Assembly (NCBI GenBank): GCA_034401795.1 | Contig: CM067360.1 | Coordinates: 121,659,430 to 121,723,429 of the forward strand | Source: Chaetoderma sp. LZ-2023a | Lineage: Eukaryota > Mollusca > Caudofoveata > Chaetodermatida > Chaetodermatidae | Direction of reading: 5' to 3' | DNA: 64,000 nt | Part shown: one piece after another, positions 43,901 to 55,140 of the stretch | How positions within the stretch are numbered: the stretch's first letter is position 1 | Layout: every line of letters starts with the position of its first letter | Notes under the pieces: generated by a model | The model's input: only the letters and a program-made list of their open reading frames with translations | Told to the model about the DNA's origin: nothing | Database searches by the model: none | Position numbers and translations under genes: made by a program

Positions 43901-46900
43901 ATCAATTTTAATCTTTCAAGGGTGATAACTCTGGCGAATATGGGCGGATTTTGACGAAACGAAATCTTGAGACTTCGTCCATACCTAACACATCTGCCAG
44001 AATAAAAATTGCGAGTGTAGGTTCAAAACTCTTCGAGATCTGGCCAGGAAATAAAATTTGGACGAATTTTAATCATTCAAGGGAGATAACTTCAGCGAAT
44101 ATACGAGGATTTTGCCGAAATGAAATCATGACTCCCGCGAATATGGGCGGATCATGCCAAAACAAAATCATGACACTTCGGCTATACGTACCACATCTTT
44201 TTTTTTTAAATTTGTGTGTGGGTTCAAAACGCTTCGAGATTTGAATCATGACTCCCGCGAATATGGGCAGATCATACCAAATCAAAATCATGACACTTCG
44301 GCTATATGTACATCTTTTGAAAAAAAAATTTTGAGTGTGAGTTCAAAACTCTTCGAGATTTGGCCTGGACAAGACAATTTTGACGAATTTTAATCTTTCA
44401 AGGGTGCTAACTCTGGCAAATATGGGCAGATCTTGCCGAACCGAAATCATGACACTCCGCCTATACATAACACATATTTGACCTGGACAAGACAATTTTG
44501 ACAAATTTTAATCTTTCAAGGGAGCTAACTCTGGCAAATATGGGCAGGTCTTGCCGAAACAAAATCATGACACTTCTGGAAAAAAAATTGTGAGCGTAGG
44601 TTCAAAACTCTTTGAGATCTGTCCCGGACAAGAAAATTCTCACGAATTTTAAGCTTTCAAGGGAGATAACTCTAGTGAATATGGGAGGATTTTGTTGAAT
44701 CGAAATCATGACACTTCGTCTATAGGTAATATATCTGCTGAAAAAAAATTGTGGCTGTAGGTTCAAAACTCTTCGAGATCTGTTCGACAAGAAAATTTTG
44801 ACGAATTTTAAGCTTTCAAGGGAGATAACTCTAGCGAATATGGGAGGATTTTGCTGAATCGAAATCATGACACTTCGTCTATAGGTAATATATCTGCTGA
44901 AAAAAAATTGTGACTGTAGGTTCAAAACTCTTCGAGATCTGTCCCAGACAAGAAAATTTTGACGAATTTTAAGCTTTCAAGGGAGATAACTCAAGCGAAT
45001 ATGGGAGGATTTTACCGAATCGAAATCATGACACTTCGTCTATAGGTAATATATCTGCTGACCAAAATTTGTGAGTGTAGGTTCAAAACTCTTCGAGATC
45101 TGCTCCGGACAAGAATCAGATGGACAGACGGACGCACAGACGGACGAACTGCGAGCGCCATCACATAATACGACCCCGCTTTGCGCGGGCATACAAAAAC
45201 TTAACGTTGGAAAAGCAGAGGTCAAATAGGAAGGTCAGAATGACCGTGACCTTTAAGCTAGTGTCCTCACTATCAACGTGCTGGCTCCTTATGGCATAGG
45301 CAACCATCTGTACAAGTGTCCTTATGGCATAGGCAACCATCTGTACAAGTGTCCTTATGGCATAGGCAACCATCTGTACAAGTGTGGTTCCTATAGGATT
45401 AAGCAATCCTAAAATAGTGGCAAAGATGATTTGCTCAAGGCAGAAACCTAATTATTATGCTGCCGCCGCCATCGCCATCAAAGTGATACATATGTTTCCC
45501 AGGCGAGACAATAATTATTACGTAATTACATAATTGTAAATTCTACGTAGTAGATTTGCCCATGACTTTCTTCAATGTCTATAAGAATCACAGAGTTGCT
45601 GCCGTATGACATCATGGTGTGAATCATGTTTTGTTGCTGATTAGTATTGTTCCGAATAATCGATTTGATCGATGATTGACTGGTTTGGATGTTCAACCAA
45701 CCGATCTATCATGATTTCAGAAATCGATTTTGGTTGTTTATAAATGGACTTTATTAATATATTTTAACTGATCAACCTAGAAAACGAATACTTTTTGGAA
45801 AAGAATTTAAATTTAATTGTTACAACTATATAGTATTACTCCTTAGTCTAAGACATTAATTCTTTTAGCACTGAAATAATGTTAATTTCAAAGCAACCAT
45901 ACCAATGACGTTGTATATTTTGAAATTTATTTGACTGGAAGCTGTTGCTGCCTAAGGAAGCACAAGCTCCCAGTCAAATTAGTTTCAAAATATTCAACAG
46001 ATTATTTCTTAAATTATTAAAAATCTGTCATACCTGTGACTTGGTTTGAAAGGGGTAATCCTTGAACACGCTATAATTACTGCATTCAAAATGGGTAAAA
46101 AATGAGAACCCGTTATGATCAATCATTAACTGATCATAGGTTAGTATATAAAACCAATCATCGATCAGAAAAATAGTACCAATTCGCAACACTATTGATG
46201 ACTGATAGCTCACAGGAGTTCATTCAGACACCACCATATTAAGGAGATGCAAGAGCCTTTGTCGTACTTGACCGTAAATGGACTTTTTCAGTTTTAGCTA
46301 TGCCACGCCCGTCTCTATCTAAGCTCCACCCACACCTCCCTCATGTTGTGATCGATCAATCCCTAAATTCCCTGACTATCAATTCCCAGAAAACTATACA
46401 GGTAAGCTGTTAAATATTTTGAAACCAATTTGACTGGCAGCGAACGTATCCAGTCAAATTAGTTTCAAAATATTCAACAGAATGGTTATTAAATGGTAAA
46501 GACATACAATTCGTATAACGTGTCAGACTATCTTAAAGCTCTAATGACGGACTATTTCGAATCACTTCCTAACTTTATTAGACCCCATTTTTTTCTAATC
46601 CAAAAACATGTATTGTGTAATCTGAACCCACATGTCATAAAGAATATACTTTTTCTGGGATTTGTCGGTGAAAGGGTTAATTGTTAAAATTGGTCAAGAA
46701 AATACAAATGTTCTCAATAGAAAGTATCCTTCTGTAGAACAATAGAACATTTTGGAACAACTGGCCCGCTTATCCAGTCAGTCATTCCAGTGTTAAGTTT
46801 TCAAAAATATTCTCTTGATCCACGGATAGGCATCTCTCAAGAAAATTGAACAAATCATGTCTGTCAATCTTGACTATTAACGGCTTATAACCAAATAATG

Positions 46901-49900
46901 AATGTTAGATGGCAGATATGCGATATTGTTATAAAAAATATTGTATTCAGAATATTAGCGGCGCACATGCCCCCATGTATATTTTCTAATTTTATGATCA
47001 CACTGCGTCTTCAAAAGTAAAATTTAAATTGAATTAAAAAATATCAAAAACAATATTATTTATTCTATTCTGTAGCTAGTTAGTAACATACCGATTTCAG
47101 GAAAGTCTTGCATATCCATCCCAGCTTGTAATTTCTGCAAGAATAAATACGTAATTATGTTAGTTATATAATGTGTATTTTCCATTACGGTCTTAACCCT
47201 TTAACACTCATATCAGCCAAAAACGGCTTCCGCAGTGGGCTTGAGATATCTTCATTTGCAGACCAAGAGAAGTCTATTTTTGAAAACTTACAACTGGAAT
47301 GACTGGCTCGATAATCAACCAGGCATTCTAGTGGTAAATTTTCAAAAATAGTCTCGGCCTCCAAATGAACATTTTCTATTAGAAAATTTTTAATTTTCTT
47401 GAAAAAATTTAAGGGTTAAGAAGGGATCATCAACACGTACAAAGTTACTCCCACCAGGAGGAAAAAGGATCATAGTAGATCCATCTACCTCACTCTATGG
47501 AACCTCTTGTCACCATCTTATTAGATGAGGGACCCTATATTCCCTCTGCTCATGCAAAATTTCAATTTTTTTCACGAAAATGTCAATTTGCAGACCAAGA
47601 GAAGACTATTTTTGAAAATTTACCACTGGAATGACTGGCTCGGTTATCGAGCCAGTCATTCCAGTGGTAAAGTTTCAAAAATAGTCTTATCCTGGTCTGC
47701 AAATGGGCATTTCTCAAGACCACTGTAGAAGTTGTTTTTGGCTGATATGGATGTCAAAGGGTTAATTGCCTAAATTTCAAGGTAACTATACAGGTAAGCT
47801 GTTGAATATTTTAAAACTAATTTGACTAGAGCTGTTGCTGTCTATGGCAGCAACAGCCCCACGTCAAATTAGTTTCAAAATACTCAACAGAATGTTTATT
47901 CACTCTTAACTTAATCAATCAGACATACAGTTCAGACAATTTCGTGACTGACTACTGATACTTTCGTGACGGAGCTATAAATGTGACATCAGCTGACATG
48001 TGACGCATTTTATTATGACATCAGATAGTTGAGTGACAAAGCAGATCCCTTTAATCTACACAATTTGGACAAGATAACCCTACTTACTAACCTTTTCACC
48101 GACCCGTATTGTTTTTATTGGTTTATCAGATACATTTGTGAACACCAGCTCAATGGAAGCCATCTTTGGTGAGAATATTGAGATAGTTCTTGCGAATTTG
48201 TAGCTTAATGTCAGCCCATTTCCTGACATTTTGTTCAGTAAGTCGTATGAACGAGTGGAAATGTTCGTTGGCATCATTAACTGGAATGAGAAATTTGAAA
48301 GAAAATAAATGAGCAGAACAGTGATCACCTGAAATTGTTATTAGTGAGCCACAAATATCTTTAACCCTTTATTCATTAAATTTTTTAAAGAAAATTTAAA
48401 TTTTCTCATGGAAAATGTTCATTTCCAGACCGAACAAGCTATTATTATTGAAAATTTATCACTAGAATGCTTGGCTCGGTTATAAGCCATTCATTTCTGT
48501 GGTAAATTTCCAAAAATAGTTTTATCTTGTTTTGCAAATTGACATTTCTCAGGACCACCTCACGAATATGTTTTTGGCCAGATTGGGTGTTGAAGGATTA
48601 ACTCTAGTTTCATGTGATATGTAACACACGGACAAAAATTGCTTTTGCAACTATAAAAATATTGTAAATCTTAACCATTTTAGCTACAATTTTATTTACA
48701 TAACTCTTTGAAATGAAGATTTACATTAAATGTTTACGTGAATGTTTTTTGCATGACAAAAATTTGACTTGAAAATTTACCCATGCGAATGACTGGCTCA
48801 GTTATCGAGTCAGTAATTACAATGGGAAATTTTCAAAAATAGTCTTCTCTAGGCCTGTAAATTAAATAGGCAATCCACAAGACCACTGCAGAAGGTGGTT
48901 TTAGGTGGCTTAACCATTAAACTGTCATGACTGTAAAATATTTTGAAACCCATTTGCATAAAATTAGTTGAAACTATTCATCAGTTTAAATTATAGCCTT
49001 CAAAAATAAATACTGGGATTTCGCAATTACATTGATCTGTCATAATTGCTGGAAATCATATCGAAAAATTATTCATATGTTTTTGATTAAAATGCCAATC
49101 GTCATCTTAATATACATGTAAAATTATAAAAAAATCTATTATATAAAAAATTAATGATACAATAAGATTTTAATCATTGGCCAAGGATTTAGCAAATAAT
49201 ATTAGCATAGGAAGATCCATTTCTAGCTATGCCCCGCCCATTTATAGCTAAGCTCCGCCCACTTTGTAAGCACATTTGAACCGATTTTAACACTTTGAAC
49301 CATGAATTTCCAGAATCACAATTTCAAGCTAACTAGAACCTGGTGTATATTTTGAAATTAATTTGGCTGACAACTATTACGGACATTGGTCAAAAGACGG
49401 CACAAACTCCCAGTCAACTTAACTTCAAAATATTCAACACAATGTTTATTAAATTGTAACTTCTACAAAGACATACAAATCAGGCAGTTATTGTCGGATC
49501 TTTGCCCCTTTCAGGTCGGGCCAATGTCATTTGATAGTGATGTCAGATACTTGAGCGACAGATAGGATACTTCCATTAAATATTGGGTGTCGATCCATGG
49601 TCATTAGACCTATGCAAATTGAAATAGTAGAATAAAAATATCTAATTAAATATTTTTCTTATGAATTATCTTTTTACATAAAGCTTTGATGAATAAAATC
49701 CCAGAAGCAACATAATATAAATCAGAAGAATGAAAATTAAACCAACTATACAAACACAAAGAATAATCTACAATTTTATTAAATGAATGGATGTATGTGC
49801 AGGTGGGTGGGGTGGGTAGATTGGTTGATGGATGGATGCAGGTGGGAAAGGGGGGGGGGTGTGGATGGATGGATGGATGGGATGGGAAGTGCATGTGAGT

Positions 49901-52900
49901 GGGTGGGTGGTTGGTTAGTTTGGGTGTGGGTGGATGGATGGGTGGGTTAGTTGCTTGAGTGAGTGGGTGGGTGGGTAGGTGAGTGGATGGAAAGATGGGT
50001 GGATGGATGGATGGATGGGGAGGGGAGTTGACTGGTGTGCTTGGGTGGGTGGGTGGATGGATGGATGGATGGAATTAAAATAATTATATAAATATAGAGT
50101 ACATATACAACACAACTGTGGCACAATGAAATGGCAAGCATGAAAAGAGAAAAATCCAGATAAAAGCATTTTAATTCCAGAAATATAGTGAGATGTGTCC
50201 GACAGAAATTAACCCTTACCACTCTGATGTCAAAATTTTTAATTTTCAAATTAAATTAAAAGATTAACTGATGTTCATTTTTCTACAAATTTGCTGGAAG
50301 ATGGTGCTGTCGTAGACAGCAACATCGTCCACCAAAATTGTTGAAAAATGTACACCAGTGTCTGTGCTAGTAACAGAATAAAAATTATAATATTGACACC
50401 AGAGCAGTAAGGGTTAACAAACAATGAGTGGGGGAATTCAGTTTTTGAAAGAATTGCATACATTTGACTGCAATATAGAGATCTACTGCAACCAATATGT
50501 TGAAAATCATCAAAATAAGGATTTTAGAGATACTATATCAGAGAGGATATCCCGAAAGGTACAGCATTTTAGTGACCCCTCACACCTTTAGATAAGGATA
50601 TATCCTTGGTGACCATAGCTGGATGAGTGTAGAGAACACAGCATGCACAACAATTTATTCAACCTTCATTGACCAGTCAAAAGTATGCAGTCTTACTTTA
50701 AGTTTGGTTACGGCATACTAATATTTCTTGAGACTACAGCTCGGACAACAATTTTCTATGATGTGGAGTGGTGTCGAAAGCGGGTCACGCTGACCTACCT
50801 TTGATATGCGACGCGCCTTTAGCCTAAAATGCATCTATGCACCAAGTTTGGCTACTGTATATGAAAACCGCGAACAACAGTTTTCTATGACGCTCAGTGA
50901 ACCATGAAAAGTAGTTCACGCTGACCTACTTCTAATATATGACACACCTATCAGCTTGATGCATCCATATACAAAGTTTGGTGACTATATGTGTCTTAAA
51001 ATTACGGTCCAGACAAAAAAAATTGGTGGATGGATGCACGCATACACAGACAAAGCTGCCCCCCACCCCCACCCAGACCCCCAACAAGAGTAGATTTAAC
51101 CCCAAAGAGTAGATGTACTATTTACCATGGAACTAGGGTTGGCTTTCTCACTAGTAGGGGTGGGTATGTCACTGGAAGCGAGGGTGGGAGTCAGGATATC
51201 ACCAGCAGTCATTACCATACTACTGCCACCACTACCACCACCACCTGCCATAGTACTCGTTCCTACAGTACCAACAGCACCGCTTGGCATTGGTGGTCCC
51301 ACTGAAATAACACAAACAAAAGCTACTTAACCCTTTAACACAAGAACGGCTTCTGAAGTGGTCTTGAGGAATGTCCATTCGCAGACCAAGAGAAGACTAT
51401 TTTTTTTAATGTACCACTGGAATGACTGGCTCGATAACCGAGCCAGTCATTTCAGTGGTAAATTTGTAAAAATAGTCTTCTCTTGGTCTGCAAATGGACA
51501 TTCTCTATGAAAAAGTTGAAATTTTCTGGAACAAATTCTAGAGTTAAAGGATTAAGATCACATATATACATTGTACTAGGCTATTATATATTTAAGATTT
51601 TTTTTCGGAATAAAGGGATTTATTTCTAGCTATGCCCCGCCCATTTCTAGTGGAGCTCCTCCAGCCCTGTACACGTATTTCACCTGATTTATACACATTA
51701 AACCCCGATTTCCCAGAATCCCAAATTCAAGGTAATTATACAGGTAAGCTGTTGAATATTTTGAAACTGATTTGCTTGGGAGCTGTTGGTTCCTATGGAC
51801 TCCCAGTTAAGTTAGTTTCAAAATATTCAACAGAATATTTATGCAAATTCACAAACGACATACAATTCGTATAATTTCGTGACAATCTTTTCAACCTTCA
51901 TGAGAGCTAGGTCATTTTGATTGTACTGTCCAAAATCCAAGATGGACACCAAGCAGGCAAAATTTTTATTGATCCATAGGGGACATGGTTTTTTATGTAT
52001 CAACTTCCCGTGAATAAAGTTTAATGACCCTTAGTCCATAATCATATCTCCCAAATTTCAGCCTGATCCGTTCAATGGTTCTGGAGAAGCCATTTTCGCG
52101 AAAACTAGGTCATCCAAGATGGCCATAGAAACATTGGGATAACCAACTTCCATTTGACAAACTTGGCTTAAAAGATTTTGAGAGGTTTTTAAGAATCCTC
52201 TAAAATCCAAGATGGCTGTTGGCAATATTGGGCGATAGGCTTTATTTGAAAAAACTTGGATCTCTATGCCCTAGGGATGTTCCTGTAAAATATAATTGAA
52301 ATTGGCCCAGTGGTTCTTGAGAAGTCATTTAAGGAAAAAGTTCACAGACAGAAGGATGACGGATTGTCGCCCCATTATAACCTCATTTGCCCATTCTGGC
52401 CAGGTGACCTAATGATATTCCTTACATCATTTGTCACTGGTCTGATATATCTTAGGACCTTCACAGAATCATTTTTCATGAGACTAACAAGAGCAATCAG
52501 ACATTTGTCAGACATTGCAGACCCTCACCCTCCTGTTTCTGTCACATTGAAAATGTTTTCGGATTTTTTAAAGATTTTTTTAATCACACAGTTGTGGAAT
52601 CCTAGTGTATTGGCAGTTCGGCATACCCTTTCTTGCGCTAAAATTTTAACCAATCGGACAAAGGGTTTCTGAGATATCCAGATCCCGAATTTGGTTAAAT
52701 CTGGATGCAGGTTCTTTTTAACCAGATCATGGTCTGGTCTAGAAACCCTCTTGCACAGCAAATTCCTTCATTGTGTTAAAATAGCCAAATCGAACGGACG
52801 CACACATGCATGTATGCATAGACCCGATCACAATACCCTCTTCCCTTTACGGGACGAAGTTAATAATGCATATGTCAAAATAGTGTTTTTACATGTAAAA

Positions 52901-53390
52901 CAAGGCAAAAGTGACTGCTCTGGTAAAGGTATAATCCTGCCTACACATTTGACTGATATGTTACTCTTTAAACATCAAGCTGTCTTGAAGAATGACCATT
53001 TCATTTCCAGCACAAGAGAAGACTATTTTTGAAAATTTATCACTGGAATGAGTGGCTCGATAACTGAGCCAGTCATTCATGTGGTAAGTTTTCAAAAATA
53101 GTCTTCTTTTGGCCTGTAAATTGAACTACACTAAGCAAAAATCTGAATTTTCTTGACCATGAAAGATTAATATTAGTTTTAAACGCATGCAATTTTTTTT
53201 TACGGTAAAGCCACTATGGTATATGGGCAGTACGTACATAAAATTTATGTTATTTTGACGTCAGAAATTTACTGTACTTACAATCATCCAGGTCCAGAAG
53301 TAAGTTATATTCTTGTTTGTTTGGCTGCTTTTCAGCCACCGCTTTGCTTGAATGCTTCTTACTTTCCTTGACTAGTTTACTCGGCTTAGC
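40649..53390 (-). CDS. AP3B1: AP-3 complex subunit beta, C-terminal exons
   Basis: The AP-3 beta subunit is the large adaptin of the AP-3 coat, which sorts cargo from endosomes to lysosomes and related organelles. Six exons read in order on the - strand: 53390-53282, 51301-51126, 48280-48092, 47134-47092, 43338-43153 and 40944-40649. All junctions are GT/AG and in phase, giving about 332 residues. They cover a Lys/Ser-rich segment, a clathrin-box motif LLLDLDD, a Gly/Ser/Thr hinge, and the appendage with [42 protein letters not shown] and the terminal [17 protein letters not shown]-terminal exons are upstream, beyond the DIRS element or outside the window. Vertebrates have AP3B1 and AP3B2; invertebrates normally have one, so the symbol is by homology. 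Confidence 0.93.
41248..42000. mobile_element. hAT-like nonautonomous element carrying a minisatellite, 753 bp
   Basis: The ends CAGGGATTCTCA and, inverted, CAGTGTTTGTCA match at 9 of 12 positions. They are flanked by a perfect 8-bp duplication CTCAAGAC (41240-41247 and 42001-42008). No transposase. Most of the interior is the 21-bp array. The host site is a known family B sequence, which confirms the borders. Confidence 0.85.
41457..41930. repeat. 21-bp minisatellite, about 22-23 units
   Basis: Units read CCAGATTTCACTTTGGGAAC + A. The main variants are CACT versus CAGT. The first eight units are all CACT, then the two types alternate irregularly; the last few also have GAGAAC for GGGAAC. 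Because 21 is a multiple of 3 and the unit lacks stops, long repetitive ORFs appear on both strands; none is a credible gene. Confidence 0.95.
42050..42288. repeat. Family B foldback sharing its TTAA with the previous copy
   Basis: TTAACCCTCCCAGGACG to CATTAAAGGGTTAA; centre GGCTCGATAACCGAGCC, arms nearly perfect. Confidence 0.9.
42289..42719. other. Intron sequence of AP3B
   Basis: Contains the CACACCAGAATGCT.GAAAA module also seen near 29940. Nothing else recognised. Confidence 0.4.
42720..42915. repeat. Family B remnant
   Basis: AATGTTGATTTGCATGCCGAG and CCATTCCAGTAGTAAGTTTTC with a decayed centre. Confidence 0.65.
43000..43090. repeat. Hairpin of the CATAATTGGAT type
   Basis: TTTTGAACATTATTGAATGG / CCAATTATGTTCAAAATATTC arms; related to hairpins near 20870 and 34680. 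Confidence 0.7.
43153..43338 (-). CDS. AP3B1: AP3B appendage exon
   Basis: TGCCCTCCACAG acceptor and A|GTAAGTG donor, 186 nt. It encodes [32 protein letters not shown] and [13 protein letters not shown] segments of the appendage beta-sandwich. Confidence 0.93.
43895..45125. repeat. Tandem repeat of about 160 bp, seven to eight diverged units
   Basis: GTTCAAAACTCTTCGAGATC occurs near 44019, 44601, 44760, 44921 and 45079 with periods of 158-161 bp, and in variant form near 44222 and 44342. Each unit holds CTTTCAAGGGAGATAACTC and GAAATCATGACACTTCG. The array ends in GATGGACAGACGGACGCAC. The three-prime units are the most alike. Confidence 0.85.
45287..45385. repeat. 33-bp tandem repeat, three perfect units
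   Basis: Three identical copies beginning CCTTATGGCATAGGCAACCA. Confidence 0.95.
45642..46193. repeat. Family E MITE, copy 4
   Basis: AGTATTGTTCCGAATAATCG to AATTCGCAACACT; hairpin 45908-46004. The sequence is very close to copy 3. Confidence 0.85.
46277..46570. repeat. Family A MITE, right end decayed
   Basis: AATGGACTTTTTCAGTTTTAGC, then AGCTCCACCCACACCTCCC and a hairpin at 46408-46480. Confidence 0.75.
46640..46885. repeat. Family B remnant
   Basis: A degraded foldback with GTCATTCCAGTGTTAAGTTTT. Confidence 0.5.
47092..47134 (-). CDS. AP3B1: AP3B micro-exon
   Basis: 43 nt between TTATTCTTGCAG and G|GTATGTT, encoding [14 protein letters not shown] plus one base. It corresponds to the vertebrate segment with IQEFPEI. 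Confidence 0.9.
47194..47418. repeat. Family B foldback
   Basis: TTAACCCTTTAACACTC to TTTAAGGGTTAA with the usual arms; it lies 60 nt from the AP3B micro-exon. Confidence 0.85.
47545..47765. repeat. Family B foldback
   Basis: GTCAATTTGCAGACCAAGAG and the inverse GGTCTGCAAATGGGCATTTC; ends GATGTCAAAGGGTTAA. Confidence 0.85.
47768..48055. repeat. Family A MITE, left end missing
   Basis: AACTATACAGGTAAGCTG, hairpin 47799-47889 and the A-type right half ending near GACAAAGCAGATCC. Confidence 0.75.
48092..48280 (-). CDS. AP3B1: AP3B appendage exon with MSG.GL motif
   Basis: CTCATTCCAG acceptor and AAAAG|GTTAGT donor, 189 nt, phase 0/0. It encodes [18 protein letters not shown] and [17 protein letters not shown], matching the start of the beta-3 appendage. 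Confidence 0.94.
48361..48602. repeat. Family B foldback
   Basis: TTAACCCTTTATTCATT to GAAGGATTAAC; diverged arms. Confidence 0.75.
48770..48925. repeat. Family B foldback, decayed
   Basis: GAATGACTGGCTCAGTTATCG and the inverse TCAAAAATAGTCTTCTCTAG. Confidence 0.7.
48926..49208. other. AT-rich intron sequence
   Basis: No feature recognised apart from a weak hairpin arm near 48940-48985. Confidence 0.35.
49209..49585. repeat. Family A MITE, diverged
   Basis: TCCATTTCTAGCTATGCCCC to a TGATGTCAGATACTTGAGC right half; hairpin near 49340-49440. Confidence 0.7.
49785..50072. repeat. GGAT/GGTG-rich simple repeat
   Basis: Interrupted tracts of GGATGGAT and GGGTGGGT. His/Pro/Ser-rich ORFs on the - strand here are artefacts of the repeat. 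Confidence 0.9.
50209..50417. repeat. Family F foldback, copy 6
   Basis: TTAACCCTTACCACTCTG to CAGAGCAGTAAGGGTTAA; centre TGTCGTAGACAGCAAC. It shows TTAA at both ends. Confidence 0.9.
50480..51010. repeat. Two diverged copies of a repeat of about 150 bp
   Basis: ACAATTTTCTATGATG../ACAGTTTTCTATGACG and TCACGCTGACCTACCTTTGATATG / TTCACGCTGACCTACTTCTAATATA occur near 50745 and 50880. Confidence 0.65.
51126..51301 (-). CDS. AP3B1: AP3B hinge exon
   Basis: GTGTTATTTCAG acceptor and TCCATG|GTAAAT donor, 176 nt. The peptide is Gly/Ser/Thr/Pro-rich ([24 protein letters not shown]), low complexity, as expected of an unstructured adaptin hinge. Phases fit both neighbours. Less conserved, so the exact borders are slightly less sure. 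Confidence 0.82.
51327..51555. repeat. Family B foldback
   Basis: TTAACCCTTTAACACAAG to GGATTAA; 25 nt from the AP3B hinge exon. Centre GGCTCGATAACCGAGCC. Confidence 0.88.
51617..51905. repeat. Family A MITE, diverged
   Basis: TTCTAGCTATGCCCCGCCC, AACTATACAGG-like TTATACAGGTAAGCTG and hairpin 51748-51832. Confidence 0.75.
51906..52955. repeat. Dispersed old repeat in AP3B intron
   Basis: CCAAAATCCAAGATGG, TCATCCAAGATGGCC and AAAATCCAAGATGGCTG recur at 51930, 52110 and 52200. The TTTCTGAGATATCCAGATCC stretch resembles the decayed module near 28650. The ~120-codon ORF at 52310-52672 has no recognisable content. Confidence 0.45.
52960..53175. repeat. Family B foldback
   Basis: AAGAGAAGACTATTTTTGAA and the inverse AAAATAGTCTTCTTTTGGCC; centre GGCTCGATAACTGAGCC. 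Confidence 0.8.
53282..53390 (-). CDS. AP3B1: AP3B exon with clathrin-box motif
   Basis: TTTTTTTATAG acceptor and ATT|GTAAGTAC donor, 109 nt. Lys/Ser-rich then NLLLDLDD, which contains the L-L-D-L-D clathrin-box pattern found in AP-3 beta hinges. Confidence 0.88.
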
Positions 53391-53510
53391 CTATAAAAAA
53401 AATACATGGTACAAATATAAAAAGTCGACACCTTGAAGAATTATATGCACTATAGTAGTGATTCAAATTAACCTGGACGAGACACAAGCCAACAGGACTA
53501 GTGATGAAAG

Positions 53511-53922
53511 AACTCACCTTTCTAGAGTATCTATCCATCATCTGACCTCGCATGATGTCATAATCAGCTCAACACATGTATGATGACTTCAAAATCATGA
53601 CGTCACAAAGGGTTCCATATAGACCGTCATCAAATCTCAAAAAGTCTGACACGTTGTATGAATTGTATGTCTTTGTAATTCTTTGCTATTTAATAAACAT
53701 GCTGTTGAATATTTTGAAACTAATTCGACTGGGTGCTGTTGCTGCCTTAGGCAGCAACAGCACCCAGTCAAATTAGTTTCAAAATATTCAACAACTTACC
53801 TGCGTAGTTTTTTTTTAATTGATAGTCAGTGTTCAGAGATCTATCAATCCCAAAACGCGCGAGGTGTGGGTGGAGCTTAGATAGAGATGGGCGGGGCATA
53901 GCTAAAACCGGAAAGGTCCATT
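53511..53922. repeat. Family A MITE, full length
   Basis: AACTCACCTTTCTAGAG to CCGGAAAGGTCCATT; hairpin 53700-53793 with GCTGCCTTAGGCAGC centre. The best-preserved copy together with 26740 and 29459. Confidence 0.92.
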
Positions 53923-53939
53923 CTTCTAGCCTTTGTGAT

Positions 53940-54135
53940 TAACCCTTTCATGCCAAAGCCCACCAAAAACAGCCCCCACAGCGGTCTTGAGGAATCTCCA
54001 TTTGCAGAACAAGAAGTTATTTCTGAAAATTCATTACTGGAATGACCGTTTCTGTAAACGACCTAGTCACTCTAGTAGCAGCAGGTTTTTTTTGACATTT
54101 CCGAAGTCCACTGAAATCACTGCTTTCAGCCAGCT
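53940..54135. repeat. Family B foldback, strongly decayed
   Basis: TTAACCCTTTCATGCC start and a GGTCTTGAGGAATCTCC arm; the right arm is nearly lost. Confidence 0.6.
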
Positions 54136-54605
54136 TGAGTGCTAAATCCACCAATACAAGTGGTCGCTTATTCATCAGACACTGAAAAATACCTGGAAAA
54201 TTATATTAATAATAGCACTGTCTATGCTGGACAAATCTCAGCTCAGTTGTGGTAGATTGTTCTTTTGAGTAAGTTTGAATTTTTGAATGCCACAAAAACT
54301 GAGGATCTGTACTAAAACTAACATTTCTTATTTGTGTCAGAACCACATCCTTAGTTAGCAGCAGACCATAATTGCAGTTAGAAAAGGAGGCAATATAGCC
54401 AATGGTGTTCTGTAAGATATGAATATGATATTGGTCTGCAGGAACTGTAAAAGGTGCCACTAAGCAGAAGATGAGTACTCATCAACTAGGGTGCCGGCTG
54501 TACTGCAGTTAGATAGTGCTACAGTAGATGGCTAGATTGTATTTTGGGGAATTTAATAATTTATTCCGTAATGAATGATTAAAACGGCCAAGACTCGGAT
54601 AATGA
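54136..54605. other. AP3B intron or upstream sequence
   Basis: An 84-codon - strand ORF (54206-54460) has no recognised similarity. No repeat recognised. Confidence 0.35.
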
Positions 54606-55140
54606 CGACCTGGGTTATAGCTAACTAGAGTACCAGTCGAACTTCAAATAGTTAACTAGCCAGTCAACTATAGTCAACCGAGCACCCGACCTCGGTTCAG
54701 ATGGTTAGTCCGATATTTGCGTAAATTTCAAAATGGCGGACACCGATCGCTTGCCAACTAATGCATCTAAAAGTGTGAATATTTCACTGAATAACTTAGG
54801 TTTGATGAAATTATGCTTTCCCATTGTATGTCAATGTTTCCAAGCCCATAGTCCTTCCCACTTTATGCCATATGGACGCTTTTTGACGTCTTAGCGGACA
54901 AAAATAACCCATTTACGTAGGTCATCAAAACAGACGCCAGAAAGGGTTAATGGTGACTGGTACACAGCTCCAAACTTTCTGCAATAGTAATTCAATAGGG
55001 AATTGGGTACAAACGAACTATAGTCGACTACGATCAAGTTCGACTGGGCATAGAGCAACTGCGCATGATCACTAAACCATGAAACTGACTATGGTTAGTG
55101 AGTCGAACTTGACCCAAGAAATTAGCTGAGTTGCCCCAAA
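54606..55140. repeat. Possible MITE with CCAGTCGAACTT ends
   Basis: ACCAGTCGAACTT (54637) has an inverse CAAGTTCGACTGGG (55035), and several CTAACTAG/ACTATAGTC strings mirror each other. Borders are unclear. Confidence 0.4.

Noticed and set aside
49646..50249. His/Pro/Ser-rich ORFs on the - strand
   Set aside because: Translation of GGAT/GGTG simple repeats.
52310..52672. 120-codon + strand ORF in an AP3B intron
   Set aside because: It lies in an old dispersed repeat and has no recognisable domain.
54206..54460. 84-codon - strand ORF upstream of the visible AP3B exons
   Set aside because: It does not match AP-3 beta sequence and lacks clear splice borders.
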